DNA from: Monodelphis domestica
Lineage: Eukaryota; Chordata; Mammalia; Didelphimorphia; Didelphidae
Length of the DNA: 64,000 nt
NCBI RefSeq assembly: GCF_027887165.1
Contig: NC_077227.1
Location: forward strand, 86,305,735 to 86,369,734
Direction of reading: 5' to 3'
Each line of letters opens with the position of its first letter. Within the stretch, counting starts at the first letter, position 1. Both the position numbers and the translations under genes were made by a program. Of the stretch, positions 33,786 to 46,368 are shown in pieces. The notes beneath the pieces were generated by a model that saw only the letters and a list, made by a program, of their open reading frames with translations, was not told the origin of the DNA and made no database searches.

Positions 33786-36126
33786 ACAAACCCAATGACC
33801 TTTAAAGAGACTGGAGGTTATTTTTGGGGGACTTTTCAGAATCCAATGTGTTATAAAAATCTCTGTATTTTATTATATTTTAATGATTGTTTTAAGATTT
33901 AATTTTGTTGGTTTTAAGTTCATATATTACTGAATTCAATACTATTCTGTTACATTGAATCATTTTAATGTACTAGGTTTTTACTACTATTATATTCTGT
34001 TGCTTTCCCCCTATAACTATACTGAAAAAACATTATTGAATAAGTCCATATAAAAACAGTTTTTTTCTGTTTGACTTTGTTAATTGTCACATAGAGGATA
34101 GATGGACTCCATCAGAACATTGCTACAATTGTATAACAACCTTTGGAAAATTTAATGAGGTAAATATCTCAAACTGATTTTAAGGTTTTTTTAGACATGA
34201 TTTTTATATTTTTTTCCAACAACTTTGGTCAGTTTGCCTGCCCCTAACAGGAGGTAAGGTCCATTTTAGTAATTGAAGTGAAATACAAATTTAATCCCCA
34301 CCTCCCACATTTATAAAAATGTGAACATAATTTGGGAAGTTAATCCCAGGGCATATAATACCCCTGGAGCACTCCCAAAAGAGGAGCATTTCAAATTTAT
34401 AACTCTTCAGCTCACTTTACCCAACATCAACAGTACAGGGGTTTGAGTTTTTCCTAGACTCCTCTGCCACATTTTTGTAATGATATCTAGATTTCTTGAT
34501 GATGTTCTAAACCCAAAATGGGTTTTACGTTGTTTAAAAAATGTTTACCAAGGTTGAAAGATTTGCTATGTTTGTAAAAATTGTGACAAATATCCATCAG
34601 TTTATAGGCTTTTAAAAATGCCATACAGCAACTCATGTGAAATATGATAGTGGGTTTGTTTGCTATTGTGATTAATTGGGCTATTGATAATTTTGGGGAA
34701 ATTGATACCGACATATTTGTACTACTTATTTAAAAAAAAACTGTTACCTTGAGAAATTCATTTGCTTGTACTCACAGTGGATCATGGCCCAACATGAAGA
34801 GGAAATGGATCTCATTTTTGGTGAGAAAGTCTTGTAATATATATTTCCTTAGCTAACACAGTGTATCGATGATTATAAGCTACATTTTTATTTTTAAAAC
34901 ACTTTTATTATTATATTTTTCTTGCATGTGCAAAATACTACTTCAGTTTTTTCTCTCCTTTTTATATTTGAAGTACATGTCATTAGTATTAAGATTTTCT
35001 TTAACTTTTTGATTTAGCAGTAATATAAGTGTAAAATACATTTGCTATAATGTCAATGCATGCTCCCAAAGCTTGAGACTATAAAAATGATGCCACTAAG
35101 TGTTTTAAAAAATTTGTGGGACCTTGCTTAATGATTCTTTCTGATTCCAGGACAAGATATACAAAAGAGCCACTGCACAGGGCCAAAGAAGCACAAAGCT
35201 AAACCTGAATTGTGCCATAAGAGCAAACAGGTCAAAAAACAAACAAAAAAAAGAAACCAATCGAGGAAGGATTGATGCACTTCTAAGCCAATACAAAGGA
35301 CTTGAACCTAGTGTGAAGACTCAAGATTGTGATGCTTAATATACATTAAGACGGAGGCCTTCATTGTATCCACACCCTGAAAATGCTTACAGACGAGTAT
35401 CCCTAACTTGGCTCCTACTGGGCTCCTATAATCTAGTCCCTTTTCTGTCTTTCATAGTGTGGCAAACTTTCTGTAGTCCTAGCTCCTGATTGAGTAAATG
35501 CTTACTTGCTTTATGTCATTTTAATTGGGCCCTGATTCAAGGACCTGTTATAGATTTATTTTTCCTTTACTTAGAATTTTTACACATAAGACTTTGATAG
35601 TCTATATTTTCATCCAGAAATTATCTTTTTTAATGTGGATTTTTCTGATGTCTTTTTCATTTCTATTGCCAATTCTTTCATATACCTCATAACTCAGCCA
35701 TGTATCCCTAAATGATCCCTGTGTTTTTCAGTCACTCTCTTCAAAGGGTGATTATAAAAATATTATTATTTTAAATTGCAAAGTGTAAATTCCTTTTGAG
35801 AAGAATTTTAGGTTAAGAAACATGATACCTCTCTGAATCCAGAAACTGAACTCTTTGGAGAAGACACCATGAAGATACCTCCATACCACAAGCTGCAGGA
35901 AAAGATCAAGAATGAATTTTGGGTGTGGTTGATTGAACATTTATTTGCAGGTATACTTTCATGCAAAGGGGACTGCCCCCTAACTGGCTTTTTGTTAATG
36001 TGCCTAGCAATTATTGGCTTTATTCTTTTTTCCTCTTATCCTCAAATTATTGTAATATTTAAGTTGATTATGTTTTCATGATCCTTTTTGGGAAACTGGT
36101 TTCCCAATAATGATCAAATGGTGGTA

Positions 36127-36450
36127 TGTAAAAAATGGAGATTTGAACACCAGACTTCAATCTCCAGAAGTTCTTAGTACTTCCCAGAATTCCCTATAAT
36201 CTCACCTAAGTGAGAGAACACAATTTTTTATTTAAAGGGCTCTCTGCCTCCCAACAGTCTCTCTTCTTCCTCTTCTAAGCACACGTGTCTCTCTACCTGG
36301 CAGGCAAGATGTAAGTGGCTGTGAATGGGCTATTCAGCCCTAAGCACGTGCTTTCTTATTTTGTATTTCTTTATCCTTGATTTCTAATAATCTTTAATAA
36401 AAGTCTAAGAATATAATACTTTTAGTAGAGAAACTAATTTAACTGTTACA
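36127..36450 (+). mobile_element. 3' LTR of ERV-A (type A)
   Basis: 324 bp, with the same motifs in the same order as the 5' LTR. Confidence 0.9.
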
Positions 36451-37046
36451 ACTGGAAAGACTTCTATGAACTGATGCAAAGTGAAATGAACAGAACCAAG
36501 AGAACATTATATACTGAAAGTGAAACATTGTGGAATGATCAAATATAATAATTGTTGCAACTAGTAGCAATGCAATGATCCAGGACAAACCTAAGGGACT
36601 TATGAGAAAGAATGCTATCCACATTGAGAAAAAGAACCATAGGAGTAGAAATGCATTAAAAAACATATGATTTGTCACTTGTTTATAAAGGTATATGATT
36701 TGGGGTTATGGTTTTAAAATATTATTCATTTACAAAAATAAATAATATGGAAATGGATATCAAGTGATAACATATAACCCAGTGGGGTTGTCAGCTCTGG
36801 GAGGGGGAGAAGGGATGGAAGGGAGAGAAAATGAACCAAGGGGAAAATATTTAAAAATTAAAAAAAAAGAATAAGTGGGTTAAAGAATAATAAATAGAAA
36901 CAATAACTAATTTTATTAAAGAGAATGAACACATCAAAACTCATGGGATAAAACAAAATAAATAATGAAAGAAAAATTTATATCTCTCAATGCTCACATC
37001 AACAAAATAGAGAATGAATAAGTCAATGAATTGGATAAACAATTTT

Positions 37047-37250
37047 TTAAAATTTAAAACCCTTACCTTCTGTCTTGGAGTCAATACTGGGTATTGGCTC
37101 CAAGGCAGAAGAGTGGTAAGGGCTAGGCAATGGGGGTCAAGTGACTTGCCCAGAGTCACACAGCTAGGAAGTGGCTGAGGCCGGATTTGAACCTAGGACC
37201 TCCTGTCTCTAGGCCTGGTTCTCAATCCACTGAGCTACCCAGCTGCCCCT
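37047..37250 (-). mobile_element. tRNA-derived SINE with 16-bp target duplication
   Basis: A SINE1/WALLSI-type copy in reverse: CTTACCTTCTGTCTTGGAGT at the left, GGGTCAAGTGACTTGCCCAG in the middle, GGTTCTCAATCCACTGAGC at the right. TTGGATAAACAATTTT flanks it at 37031-37046 and 37251-37266. It sits inside the old L1 ORF2. Confidence 0.93.
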
Positions 37251-38364
37251 TTGGATAAACAATTTTAAAAGATAGAAAAAGAACAAATTAAAAACTCCAA
37301 TGAAATACCAAATTGGAAATTCTGAAAATTAAAGGGAAGATTAATAAAAATGAATATAAGAAAACCATTGAATTAATAAATTAAAAGTAGGAGTTTATTT
37401 TATGGGGGGGGGGGAACACAACAGAACAGATTAAACCATTGGTTAATATGATCAAAAAGAAAGAAAAAGAAGGAACCTTAATCACTAGTATCAAAAATGA
37501 AAGGAGTGAATACACCATTAACAAAGATGAAATTAAAACAATTACTAAAATTTATCTTGCCCAACAATATACCAAAAATTTAACAATTTAAGTGAAATAT
37601 AATAATATTTACAAAAATATAAATTGCCTAGATCAACTTAAGACAAAACAGAATTTCTAAATAAACCTATTTTAGAAAAAAGAAATTGAACAAGCCATAC
37701 ATGAGCTTTCTAAGAAAAAAACATTAGGACTACATGGAATTAAACATATAATCAATTAATTTCAATTTTTAATAATTTAGAATCATAGGCAAAGGAGTTC
37801 TATCAAACTCTTTCTATGAAACAAATATGCTGCTGATACCCAAATCTGGAAGAGCAAAAATAGAGAAAAAAAACTATAGACCAGTTTGTCTAATGAATAT
37901 TGATGCAAAAATTGTAAATATAATACTAGCTGGGAGACTACAGCAAAATATCATTACAAAAATCATACATTATGACCAACTGGTATTTAATAGAAGGAAA
38001 ACTATTAACATAATTGATCACATTTTAATATCAAAAGTAAAAAATCATATGATCACATCAATAGATACAGTAAAAGCTTTAAACAAAATGAAACACTCAT
38101 TCCTATTAAAAACACTTGAAAACAAATATATAAATGGATTTTTCCTTAAAACTTGAAGGAACATCTTGCAGAAAACCATAAGCAAGCATTATCTATAATG
38201 GACATAATTTAGAAACCTTCCCAATAAGATCAGGAGTGAAACAAAGATGCTCATTATCACCTATATTATTTGAGACTGCACTAGAAATTCTAGCGATAGC
38301 AATAGGAGAAAAAAAATAAACTGAAGAAATCAGAATGGGCAATGAAGTAAGAAAATTATCTCTT

Positions 38365-38569
38365 GATAGACTCTAAATGAACACTCTAATGCAAATACTA
38401 TCAACAAAGCAATGGGTTCAAATCAAGAAAACATCTAATGCCCAGTGGACTTACGCGTCGGCTATGGGGGGTGGGGGGGGGAGGAAAAGAAAATGATCTA
38501 TGTCTTTAACGAATAATGCTTGGAAATGATCAAATAAAATATATTTAAAAAAAAAAGAAAAGAAAAAAA
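38365..38569 (+). mobile_element. Younger L1 3'-end insertion with 16-bp target duplication
   Basis: The last ~205 bp of an L1 of the 12.2-16.7 kb type: CTCTAAATGAACACTCTAAT, then GCGTCGGCTATGGGGGGTGG, then CAAATAAAATATATTT and an A-rich tail. AAGAAAATTATCTCTT is present at 38349-38364 and 38570-38585. It is inserted in the old L1. Confidence 0.93.
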
Positions 38570-38759
38570 AAGAAAATTATCTCTTTTTGCAGATGATGTG
38601 ATAGCATGCTTGGAAAATTCTAGAGATTTAACTAAAAAAGTCAGTTAAAGCAATAATTTTAGAAAAGTAAAAAGATATAAAACAAACCCACATAAATCAT
38701 CAGTAATTTTATATATTACCAAAAGTACCCTGAAAGAAGAGATAAGAAGAGGTATTTCA

Positions 38760-39763
38760 GAGGGGCAGTTGGGTGGCTCAGTGGATTATGTAAGGGGGAA
38801 ATGGAGTTAATTTTTAAAGGGTTGGACTTGATTATTTAAGAGTGTGGTCACTAGGATTTTAATTAATTCCAAAGAGATTTTATTTACAAAATGTAGAAAG
38901 AGTGAAGCAAGAAATCAGAGAGAGGATAAGATAAGATATCTAGCCCGAGCACTAAGTAATTTACGTCCAGCCCCTCTGGGCAGGGAGAATTAGTTTCAGC
39001 TAGGCTTGGCAAAGCCAAGGAACCAGGAAGTGTCTCTCAAGAGTAGGTCTCTCCAGAAGATAGTTTTTTTCAGAAAAGTCCACTAGTTAAGAGTCAGCTT
39101 TTCACTGTTTCAGTGTTTCAGTTCAGTCAGCAGATACTTTATCAGCCTCACCAGAAAACAGTGTCTCGGGTCCAGTCAGCAGAGTCTCTACTTCCAAAAA
39201 ATGAAGAACTGAATTTCATAGGAAGTATCAGCTCCTTTTCAAGATGCTTTTTTTCATCACTTCCTGTGTCTTCCCCTAAATTTAATGTAACAACAATTGA
39301 CACTTTGTTTTAGGACTGCCCAGAAGGCAGTCAGTTGATTCTGATTCGTCATTCACTATCACACACAGTGAGTCACAGACTTTCCCCACTCAATGTGTGA
39401 AATGGAGTGTTTGCACCTTTGGTGATTGAATCTAAAAATGGGTAGATCTCCATACTTAGCTTTTAAGTATTGTGTTCTAAAAATAGACAGGGGTTAAAAT
39501 TCAATCTTCACAATCGGGGGAGAGTTAATTATTTTCATTATTATAATCAGAGGAGTGTTAAATTTAATCTTCACAATTGAGAGCCAGGCCTAGAGAGAGG
39601 AGGTGCTAGGTTCAAATATGGCCTCATACACTTCCTAGCTGTGTGATCCTAGGCAAGTCACTTAACTCCCATTGCCTATCCCTTACCACTCTTCTGCCTT
39701 GTAACCAATACAAAGTATTGATTCTAAGATGGAAAGTAAGGATTAAAAAAACAAACAAACAAC
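38760..39763 (+). mobile_element. tRNA-derived SINE split by LTR-E2
   Basis: The SINE head is 38760-38788 (GAGGGGCAGTTGGGTGGCTC) and its body and tail 39576-39763 (GAGAGCCAGGCCTAGAGAGA, then CTGTGTGATCCTAGGCAAGT, ending AAAAAAACAAACAAACAAC). The target duplication AGGTATTTCA lies at 38750-38759 and 39764-39773, in the old L1. The LTR lies inside the A-box region of the SINE. Confidence 0.92.
38789..39575 (-). mobile_element. LTR type E (copy E2), inserted in a SINE
   Basis: A 787-bp fossil LTR with + strand edges TGTAAGGGGG and CTTCACA. The flanks ATTA (38785-38788) and ATTG (39576-39579) fit a 4-bp duplication with one later change. It is the unbroken relative of E1, and comparing the two defines the family. 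Confidence 0.88.
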
Positions 39764-39829
39764 AGGTATTTCATTTAAAACAACCATAGACAATATAAAA
39801 TACCTGGAGGTGTGTTTGCCAAGACAAAC

Positions 39830-40117
39830 TTTAAAAATTAAAATTAATTTCTCTCTCAAAAGAGTTATATTTTTAGAGGTTTATTAAAGATGATTAGAAT
39901 TAAGAAATACAAAATAAGAAAAGCACATACAACCTACATCTTGCCTTCCTGGTAGAGACGTGCGTGCTTAGAAGTGGAAGCAGAGAGGCAAGTAGGTGGT
40001 ATAGCCCCATTAATTAATAATTTGTGATCTCGCACTCAGGTGAGGTTATAGGGAATTCTGTGAAGTACCAAGAACTTTTGGGGATTGAAGTTTGGGGTTC
40101 AAATCTCCATTTTTACA
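39830..40117 (-). mobile_element. 3' LTR of ERV-B (type A)
   Basis: 288 bp. The right edge reads AATCTCCATTTTTACA; the left edge pairs with TGTAAAAATTAAAATT of the partner LTR. Confidence 0.88.
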
Positions 40118-40948
40118 TTTTACCATTTGATCCTATTGGGAAATGTTTCCCCAAAAGGATCATGAAGACATAATCAACTTAAAGATTACAATAATTTGAT
40201 GATAAGAGAAAAAGGAACAAAACCAATAATTGCTAGACACATTGACAAAAAGCCAGTTAGGGGGAAGTCCCCTTTGGCATGAAAGTATACCTACAAATAA
40301 ATGTTCAATCAACCACATCCAAAATTCATTCTTGATCTTTTCCTGCAGCTTGTGGTATGGAGGCATCTTCATGGTGTCTTCTCCAAAGAGTTCAGTTTCT
40401 GGATTCAGAGAGGTATCATGTTTCTTAACCTAAAATTCTTCTCAAAAGGAATTTACACTTTGCAATTTAAAATAATAATATTTTTACAATCACCCTTTGA
40501 AGAGAGTGACTGAAAAACACAGGGATCATTTAGAGATACATGGCTGAGTTATGAGGTATATGAAAGAATTGGCAATAGAAATGAAAAAAACATCAGAAAA
40601 ATCCACATTAAAAAAGATAATTTCTGGATGAAAATATAGACTATCAAAGTCTTATGTGTAAAAATTCTAAGTAAAGGAAAAATAAATCTATAACAGGTCC
40701 TTGAATCAGGGCCCAATTAAAATGATATAATCAAGTAAGCATTTACCCAGTCAGTAGCCAGGACTACAGAAAGTTTGCCACACTATGAAAGACAGAAAAG
40801 GGACCAGATTATAGGAGCTAAGTTAGGGATACTCTTCTGTAAGTATTTTCACAAAGAGTGAATGTGGATACAAGGAAGGCCTCCGTCTTAATGTACGTTA
40901 AGCCGCCTTCACACTAGGTTCAAGTCCTTTGTATTGGTTTAGAAGTGC

Positions 40949-41353
40949 CTCAGTTACACAGAGATTGATACACTGTGGTATAATAGAAAATAATGGACTT
41001 CTCCATTAGTGTCAATGCAATGTCCCTGAACAATCTGCAGGGATCTAGGAGAAAAAAACACTACCCACAAGCAGAGGACAAACTGTGGGAGTAAAAACAC
41101 TGAGGAAAAGTAACTGCTTGACTACAGGGGTTGAGGGGATATGACTGAGGAGAGACTCGAAATGAACACTCTAATGCAATATTATGGAAATGGGTTCAAA
41201 TCAAGAAAATACGTGATACCCAGTGTAATTGCATGGCAGCTATGGGAGAGGTGGTGGAAGGGGGGGAAGGAAAAGAAAATGATCTTTGTCTCCAATGAAT
41301 AATGTTAGGAAATGACCAAATAAAATAATGTTAAAAAAAATAAAATAAAAAAA
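40949..41353 (+). mobile_element. L1 3'-end insertion in ERV-B
   Basis: The last ~400 bp of an L1 of the younger type: CACAGAGATTGATACACTGT, then CTGAACAATCTGCAGGGATC, then CTGCTTGACTACAGGGGTTG and an A-rich tail. AGAAGTGC flanks both sides (40941-40948 and about 41355-41362). It interrupts the ERV 3' core. Confidence 0.88.
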
Positions 41354-41639
41354 AGAAGTGCATCAATCCTTCCTAGATTGGTTTCTTCGGCCCTGTGTAA
41401 TGGCTCTTATGTATATCTTGTCCCAGAATCAGACAGAATCATTAAGCAAAGTCCCATAATTAAAAAAAAAACAATTAGTGGCATCATTTTTCTAGTCTCA
41501 AGCTTTTGGGGCATGCATTGAAATTATAGCATATTTGTGAATCTTGAAATTTCTCAGACTTGTGAATGTTAAAAAATTCCCCATTGGGGAATTCTCCATT
41601 GGGATAATTCCCTACTGGGACCATTCCCCATTGTCCAAA

Positions 41640-43532
41640 TGGGGAATATGTGAAAAAGATTATTCTATTTGGTTTTTCTTTTCCCCCTATTTACATATTA
41701 TGTTTTCCCCACATGTTAATATACATAGATTGATATAAATGTAGTCCTTATAGAAGAGAGTTTGAGTAAAAGAAAAAGATAACATTTTTCTCCTATTCCC
41801 TTTCCTTCATATTTACCTTTTCAGGTATTCCATGCTCTTTGTTTTTTGATATTGAACTTTCCACAGAGCTCTGGTCTTTTCTTTGCAAAAACTTGGAAAT
41901 CTTCTATTTTGTTGAATGCCCATACTTTCCCTTGGAAGTATATAGTCAGTTTTGATGGGTAGCTGATTCTTGGTTGAAGGCCCAGCTCTCTTGCCTTTCT
42001 GAAAATCATGTTCCATGCCTTATGGTCATTCAGAGTGGAACTTGCAAGGTCTTGTGTGTCCCTGATTGGCATTCCTTTATATCTAAATTGTCTTTTTCTG
42101 GCTTCTTGTAAGATTTTTTTCTTTTGCTTGAAAGCTTTGGAATTTGGCAATTACATTCCTGGGAGTTTTCTTTTGGGTATTTAATGTAGAGGGTGTTGTG
42201 TGAGCTCTTTCAGTGGCTGTATTGCCCCCTTGTTCTAGAATCTCTGGGCAATTTTCTTTGATTATCTCTTATATTACAATGTTGAATTTGCTGTTTATTT
42301 CTGGCTTTTCTGGTAGTCCAATTATTCTTAAATTGTCTCTTCTCCCTCTATTTTCAAAGTCTATGACCTTGTTGGTGAAATATTTTATGTTCTCTTCTTA
42401 TTTTTTGGTCTTTTGGCATTGCTTTATTAATTCTTGCTCTTTTATATGCAAGTTGTCTTCCAGTTGGCTGATTCTGACTTTAAAGCCTGGTTTTCCTTTT
42501 CAGTTTGGTCAAACTGGTTTTGTAGATGTGTGCATTTCTTTTGCATTATTTCCCACTCTAACTCCCAGAAGGTTTCCATCCTTTTGATAATTTCTGATTC
42601 AAATTCTTCATGGATTCGTGGAGAGTTTCCATTTCCTTTGGAAAGTTTCGGAGCATTTGCTTGTGTTTCCTCTTCTATCTCCTCTGTATTTTGTATTTTT
42701 GCTCCATAAAATGTGTCCAAAGTCTCCCCCTTCTTCTTGTTTTTCTTGGAGTGTTGAAGCTTCTCTGTGCTGTTTGCCATCTCTATCTGAGTGGGGAGTT
42801 CTAGCTTTTCTTTTCTCTGTCTGGTGTTCAGAGGCTTTAGCCCCAGGCAAATTGTCCATTCGTGGGTGTTACTGCTCTCAGTTCCCTTCCGATGCTTCTT
42901 CATTGCTTTACTCCCATGCTCTGAGCCTGGCTTTGCACTGTCCCCGAGGTATCTCAGAGCCTTTGTGGGCCAGAGAGGCCTGCACTCTGAGGGGGGAGGG
43001 GCCAAGGCTTCCCGGAGCTCTGAGGGCTCCTGATAGGATTAATTTCAATTGATTTGGATTGAGTGTGTCTTAAAGCAGGGACCTTCCCTGAGACTCGGAC
43101 AGAAGGAACCAGCCAGGGGGCTACAGGCTCCCCTCTTTCTCTCTCTGTTTCCCTGATGTCTGGGTGCCCCCGTGACTAGCTCAGGTTGTTTTCAGGGTGT
43201 GGCCTTCAGAATAGCTGGCCCTAGGGTCCTTTTGCTGGCTCTTAGGTTCCTGCTGCTGCCTCAGACTCAGTGCTCTGGGTTGGGGGAGTTGGGTCCTGGG
43301 ATCTTCCTTCTGCCTATCCCTTAGATCCGAGTGATTTTGGGTTCTTGCTTTTGGGGGGTATACCTTTTGATCCAGGTCCAGGTCCAGGAGGAGGGTTCCC
43401 TGGATTTATTCTGTTGTTTGTTTTAAATTTTGGTGTCCTAGGAGCATACAGTTTGAGATCGGTAAGGAAGGGGTTTCTGGAGATCTGAACTTTAGCTCTC
43501 TCTAAGCCGCCATCTTGACTGGAACTCCCACC
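41640..43532 (-). mobile_element. L1 5' UTR plus ORF1 piece, reversed, without ORF2
   Basis: On the minus strand it starts at about 43532 with GGTGGGAGTTCCAGTCAAGA and GATGGCGGC, the hallmark of an L1 5' end. A GC-rich 5' UTR follows, then ORF1 from about 43.0 to 41.8 kb, then ~180 bp of AT-rich sequence to about 41640. ORF2 and the normal 3' UTR are missing, the reverse of the usual 5' truncation. It could be an inversion/twin-priming product, a HAL1-like half element, or a recombination remnant. Confidence 0.75.
41815..43005 (-). pseudogene. L1 ORF1 (ORF1p), broken
   Basis: ORF1p is the RNA-binding trimeric chaperone of L1. The N-terminal half (42442-43005) has a charged Lys/Glu-rich coiled-coil-like region (EIIKRMETFWELEWEIMQKK). 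The C-terminal domain (41815-42150) has KGMPIRDTQDLASSTLNDHK, RELGLQPRISYPSKLTIYFQ and FQVFAKKRPELCGKF, matching the known ORF1p C-terminal pattern PRISYPAKL. The halves are in different frames, with part of the RRM region in between. The true start codon is uncertain: MKKHRKGTESS or the internal Met of MANSTEKL. Confidence 0.8.
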
Positions 43533-45589
43533 ATGCCTATTTTTAAGACTAATACAAAAGGTTGATAAGTACCTATAAAGGTCAGGCAACTTGTGAATTT
43601 ACAAGGAACAAAGAACTGGGAAACTTACTCAGAGCTTTCCTGGTGTGAATTACTCAAAAATCCACACCTTCTTAGGTGTGGACTAAGAATGGTCTGTCCT
43701 TTGAAAAACATCCACTGTGATTGGTAGATGTAAGAATTTAGGGGAGGTGACAAAAGAAAATTTCCCTTTATAAGGAAAGGAAAAGCTGAAAAACAGGATC
43801 TCTGGAGCTCTCAAAAGACAGTCTCTAAGGAGGGTGTTGAGAGAAGGACAATCTCTAAGGAGGTCTCTCAAGGGAGGTTGACTCTGGCTGGAACTCCCTC
43901 TGGGGAGACTCTGTCCCCCGAATCCTTGCTTGAACAGATCTTATGGTGAGTGATTAATGACTGACTGATCTTTTCTTTTAGGGCTTAGGCCTGGGTTGGC
44001 CAGGGCTGCCTGGGCCGGCCTATTCGTTTCTCATTTATTTCCTTTTTCTCTCTTTCTCTCTTTCTTTAATTCCTCATTGTATTATTAATTAAAATCTCTA
44101 TAAAACCCAGTTGACTTGGGTATATTTCATAATTGGGAATATTTCCCTGGCGACCACCTTATATATTGATTTAAAACAAGACACTGTAGTGAAAACATAT
44201 TTTCTGCAGTCACACATTTACTCACCCACTCTTATATCTACTACAATTTATATCTTCTACTATTTTACTCATTACAGTTTACAACCTCAACCATTTTTAA
44301 CTCTTACAGTTTATGGCTCCAACTCTTTTAAATCTTACATATTACTGCAAAATCAAAAAGTTAAAGAAAATCTTAATACTGGTGACATGTGCTTCAAATA
44401 TAAAAAGGAGAGAAAAACTAAAAAAAACTAAAATAGTATATTACACATGCAAGAAAAACATAATAAAAGAGTTTTAAAATTCAAAAATGTAGCTTATAAT
44501 CATTGACACACTGTATCAGCTAAGAAAATATAAAATACAAGACTTTCTCACCAAAAATGAGATCCATTTCCACTTCATATCTGCCCATGATCCACTGTGA
44601 GTACAAGAAAATGAATTTTACAAGGTAACAGTTTTTTTTTTAAATAAAGAACAGTAGTATAAATATGTAGGTATCAGTATTCCCAAACTTCTCAATAGCC
44701 CAGTTAATTACAATAACAAACAAACACACTATCATTTTTTTACACGAGTTGCTGTATGGTATTTTTTAAAGCCTATGAACTAATAGATATTTGTCACAAC
44801 TTTTACAAACATAGCAAATCTTTAAACCTTGGTAAACATATTTTTAAAGAAAGTAAAACTTATTTTGGGTTTTTGATCATCAAGAATTATAGATAACATT
44901 CTGGTGGAAATAAAGTACTGAGCTGAAGAGTTATAAATGAGTGATACTCCTTCTTTTGGGAGCCATCCAGGGGTACTATATGACCTGGGATTAACTTTCC
45001 AGCTCCTGGTCACATTTTTAAAATGCAGGAGTTGGGGATTATAATTGTGTTTCACTTCAGCTACTAAAATGGTCCTTACCTCCTGTTAGTGGCAGCCAAA
45101 ATGACCAGAGATTGTTAAGAAAAATTCTAAAAATCATGTCTAAAGAACCCTTAAAATCAATTTGAGAGATTTAGCTCATTAAATTTTCCAAAGGTTGTTA
45201 TACAATGGTAACCAGTTTTTATAATATCCATCCATCCTCTATGTGACAATTTACAAAGTCAAAAATAAGAAAATCTGTTTTTATATGGGCTTACTCAATA
45301 ATATTTGTTCAGTATGGTTATAGGGGAAAAGCAATAGAATATAACAGTAGTTAAAACCCAGTACATTAAAATGATTCAGTGTAACAGAATAGTATTGAAT
45401 GCAGTAATATATGAATTTAATATATGAACTTAAACAAACAAGATTAATTCTTAAACAAAACAATCAATAAAATGCAATAAAATACAGAGATTTTTATAAC
45501 ACATTGGAGTCTGAAATGCCTTAAAAATATAACCTCCAGACTCTTTAAAGTTCCTTGTTTTTTTTTTTTTAAATTATCCATTTAGATAT

Positions 45590-45785
45590 CTATTGTCAGA
45601 AGACAGAAGATTGGTAAGGGGTAGGCAATGGGGGTTAAATGACCTGCCCATGGCCACACCCCCAGGAAGTGTCTGAGGCCAGATTTCAACCCAGGATCTC
45701 CCATCTCTAGGTCTGGCTCTCAATTCACTGAGATACTGAGATGCTTTCCCATAGTGAGGGTAGGTTTTAGGAATCTCAATTTTTG
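45590..45785 (-). mobile_element. tRNA-derived SINE inside ERV-B (family-wide insertion)
   Basis: The reverse of the SINE blocks: GAAGATTGGTAAGGGGTAGG, CAATGGGGGTTAAATGACC, GGCTCTCAATTCACTGAG. It sits at the same place as the SINE in ERV-A. Confidence 0.82.
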
Positions 45786-46368
45786 CCAAAGAATTGCAGG
45801 GAGTTGAATTTTTCCTCTGACTCTCAGGTGATATAAATAAAAGGATCATTGTTATACTCTTAACTTCCTGTTTGGAAAAGTCTCTTCCTTCTTTCCCTCA
45901 TTCTCCCCCTCTGCTATCCCCTGTCCCTTGCCACGTGGAGGCTAATCGTAGCCTAAAGAAAAATCACCCCCATTTTTTACCAGCTGGTTTGTGATCCTGA
46001 AGAAATTGGGTCTGCTACCAGCAGTCTGGGTCCTGGGGCTTGGCCTAGGGTGATGAGGCATCTGGGTCGGAGGCCAGAGGCCAGAGTTGCTGGGGTCAGG
46101 ATCAGATGGGCAGGGTGAGCAAAAGAGAGGCCAGGAGTAAGAGCTGGCCCGGAGCCGAGGTGGGCAGCTGGAGCAGGAGCGATCTGAATCAAACAGGTCC
46201 AGATTGCAGCCAGGAGTGAGATGAGTCAAGAGGCTTGCTAAAAAGCCTTGGAGACACATGGCTTAAAAAAATCTAGGCAGTTGCTATTAAAAGCTGACCT
46301 TAGTCACAGTAGAGAAAAGATTTAGAAGATTGAGGGTATTTCGTCACAACCGACATGGTTAATTAAAC

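Larger units (their letters stand above)
32669..36450 (+). mobile_element. ERV-A: short ERV with two type A LTRs, 3.8 kb
   Basis: A fossil. The 5' LTR is 32669-32990, the 3' LTR 36127-36450. Directly after the 5' LTR is TGGCAACCACTAGA (32996-33009), resembling a tRNA-Arg primer site. The internal region is only 3.1 kb, with no recognisable gag, pol or env. It has a Pro/Ser-rich stretch (about 33126-33386), a captured SINE (33596-33785), the shared 3' core, and just before the 3' LTR a ~70-codon hydrophobic stretch (35869-36081) that recurs in ERV-B and ERV-C. The flanks (GAAC left, AAC/ACTG right) are ambiguous by a base or two. The two LTRs differ at roughly 5-6% of sites by eye. At an assumed 2-3e-9 changes per site per year this is about 10-15 million years. 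Broken. Confidence 0.85.
32481..36868 (+). mobile_element. L1 3'-end insertion in the old L1, itself split by ERV-A
   Basis: The left part (32481-32668) has the ORF2 end (CTCCTTGTGGTGGC, then TTGTGGTATATGATGGTGAT). The right part (36451-36868) has the rest of ORF2, the 3' UTR with a GGGAGGGGGAGAAGGG tract, and an A-rich tail. The flanks AGAAAGTGGGTTA (about 32469-32481) and AGAATAAGTGGGTTA (about 36869-36883) look like its target duplication in the host L1. Confidence 0.8.
41536..44339 (+). mobile_element. LTR type F (copy F2), split by a reversed L1 piece, inside ERV-B
   Basis: A fossil LTR. The left part is 41536 to about 41640 (TGTGAATCTTGAAATTTC, then CCCCATTGGGG units), the right part about 43535-44339 (ending AAATCTTACA). 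The TATT duplication lies at 41532-41535 and 44340-44343. The right part has CCCTTTATAAGGAAAGG, TCTATAAAACCCAGTTGACT and CCCTGGCGACCACC (44144-44157), as in F1 (10448-11464, reversed). ERV-B core text resumes at 44344. Confidence 0.85.

Noticed and set aside
35869-36081. A 70-codon hydrophobic frame as a host membrane protein
   Set aside because: The same stretch recurs in ERV-B and ERV-C next to the 3' LTR; it is part of the fossil ERV core, perhaps a remnant of an envelope tail.
42213-43052. Plus-strand open frames of 80-144 codons
   Set aside because: They lie antisense to L1 ORF1 and its GC-rich 5' UTR.
43270-43589. Pro/Gly-rich open frames on both strands
   Set aside because: They fall in the L1 5' UTR; low complexity explains them.
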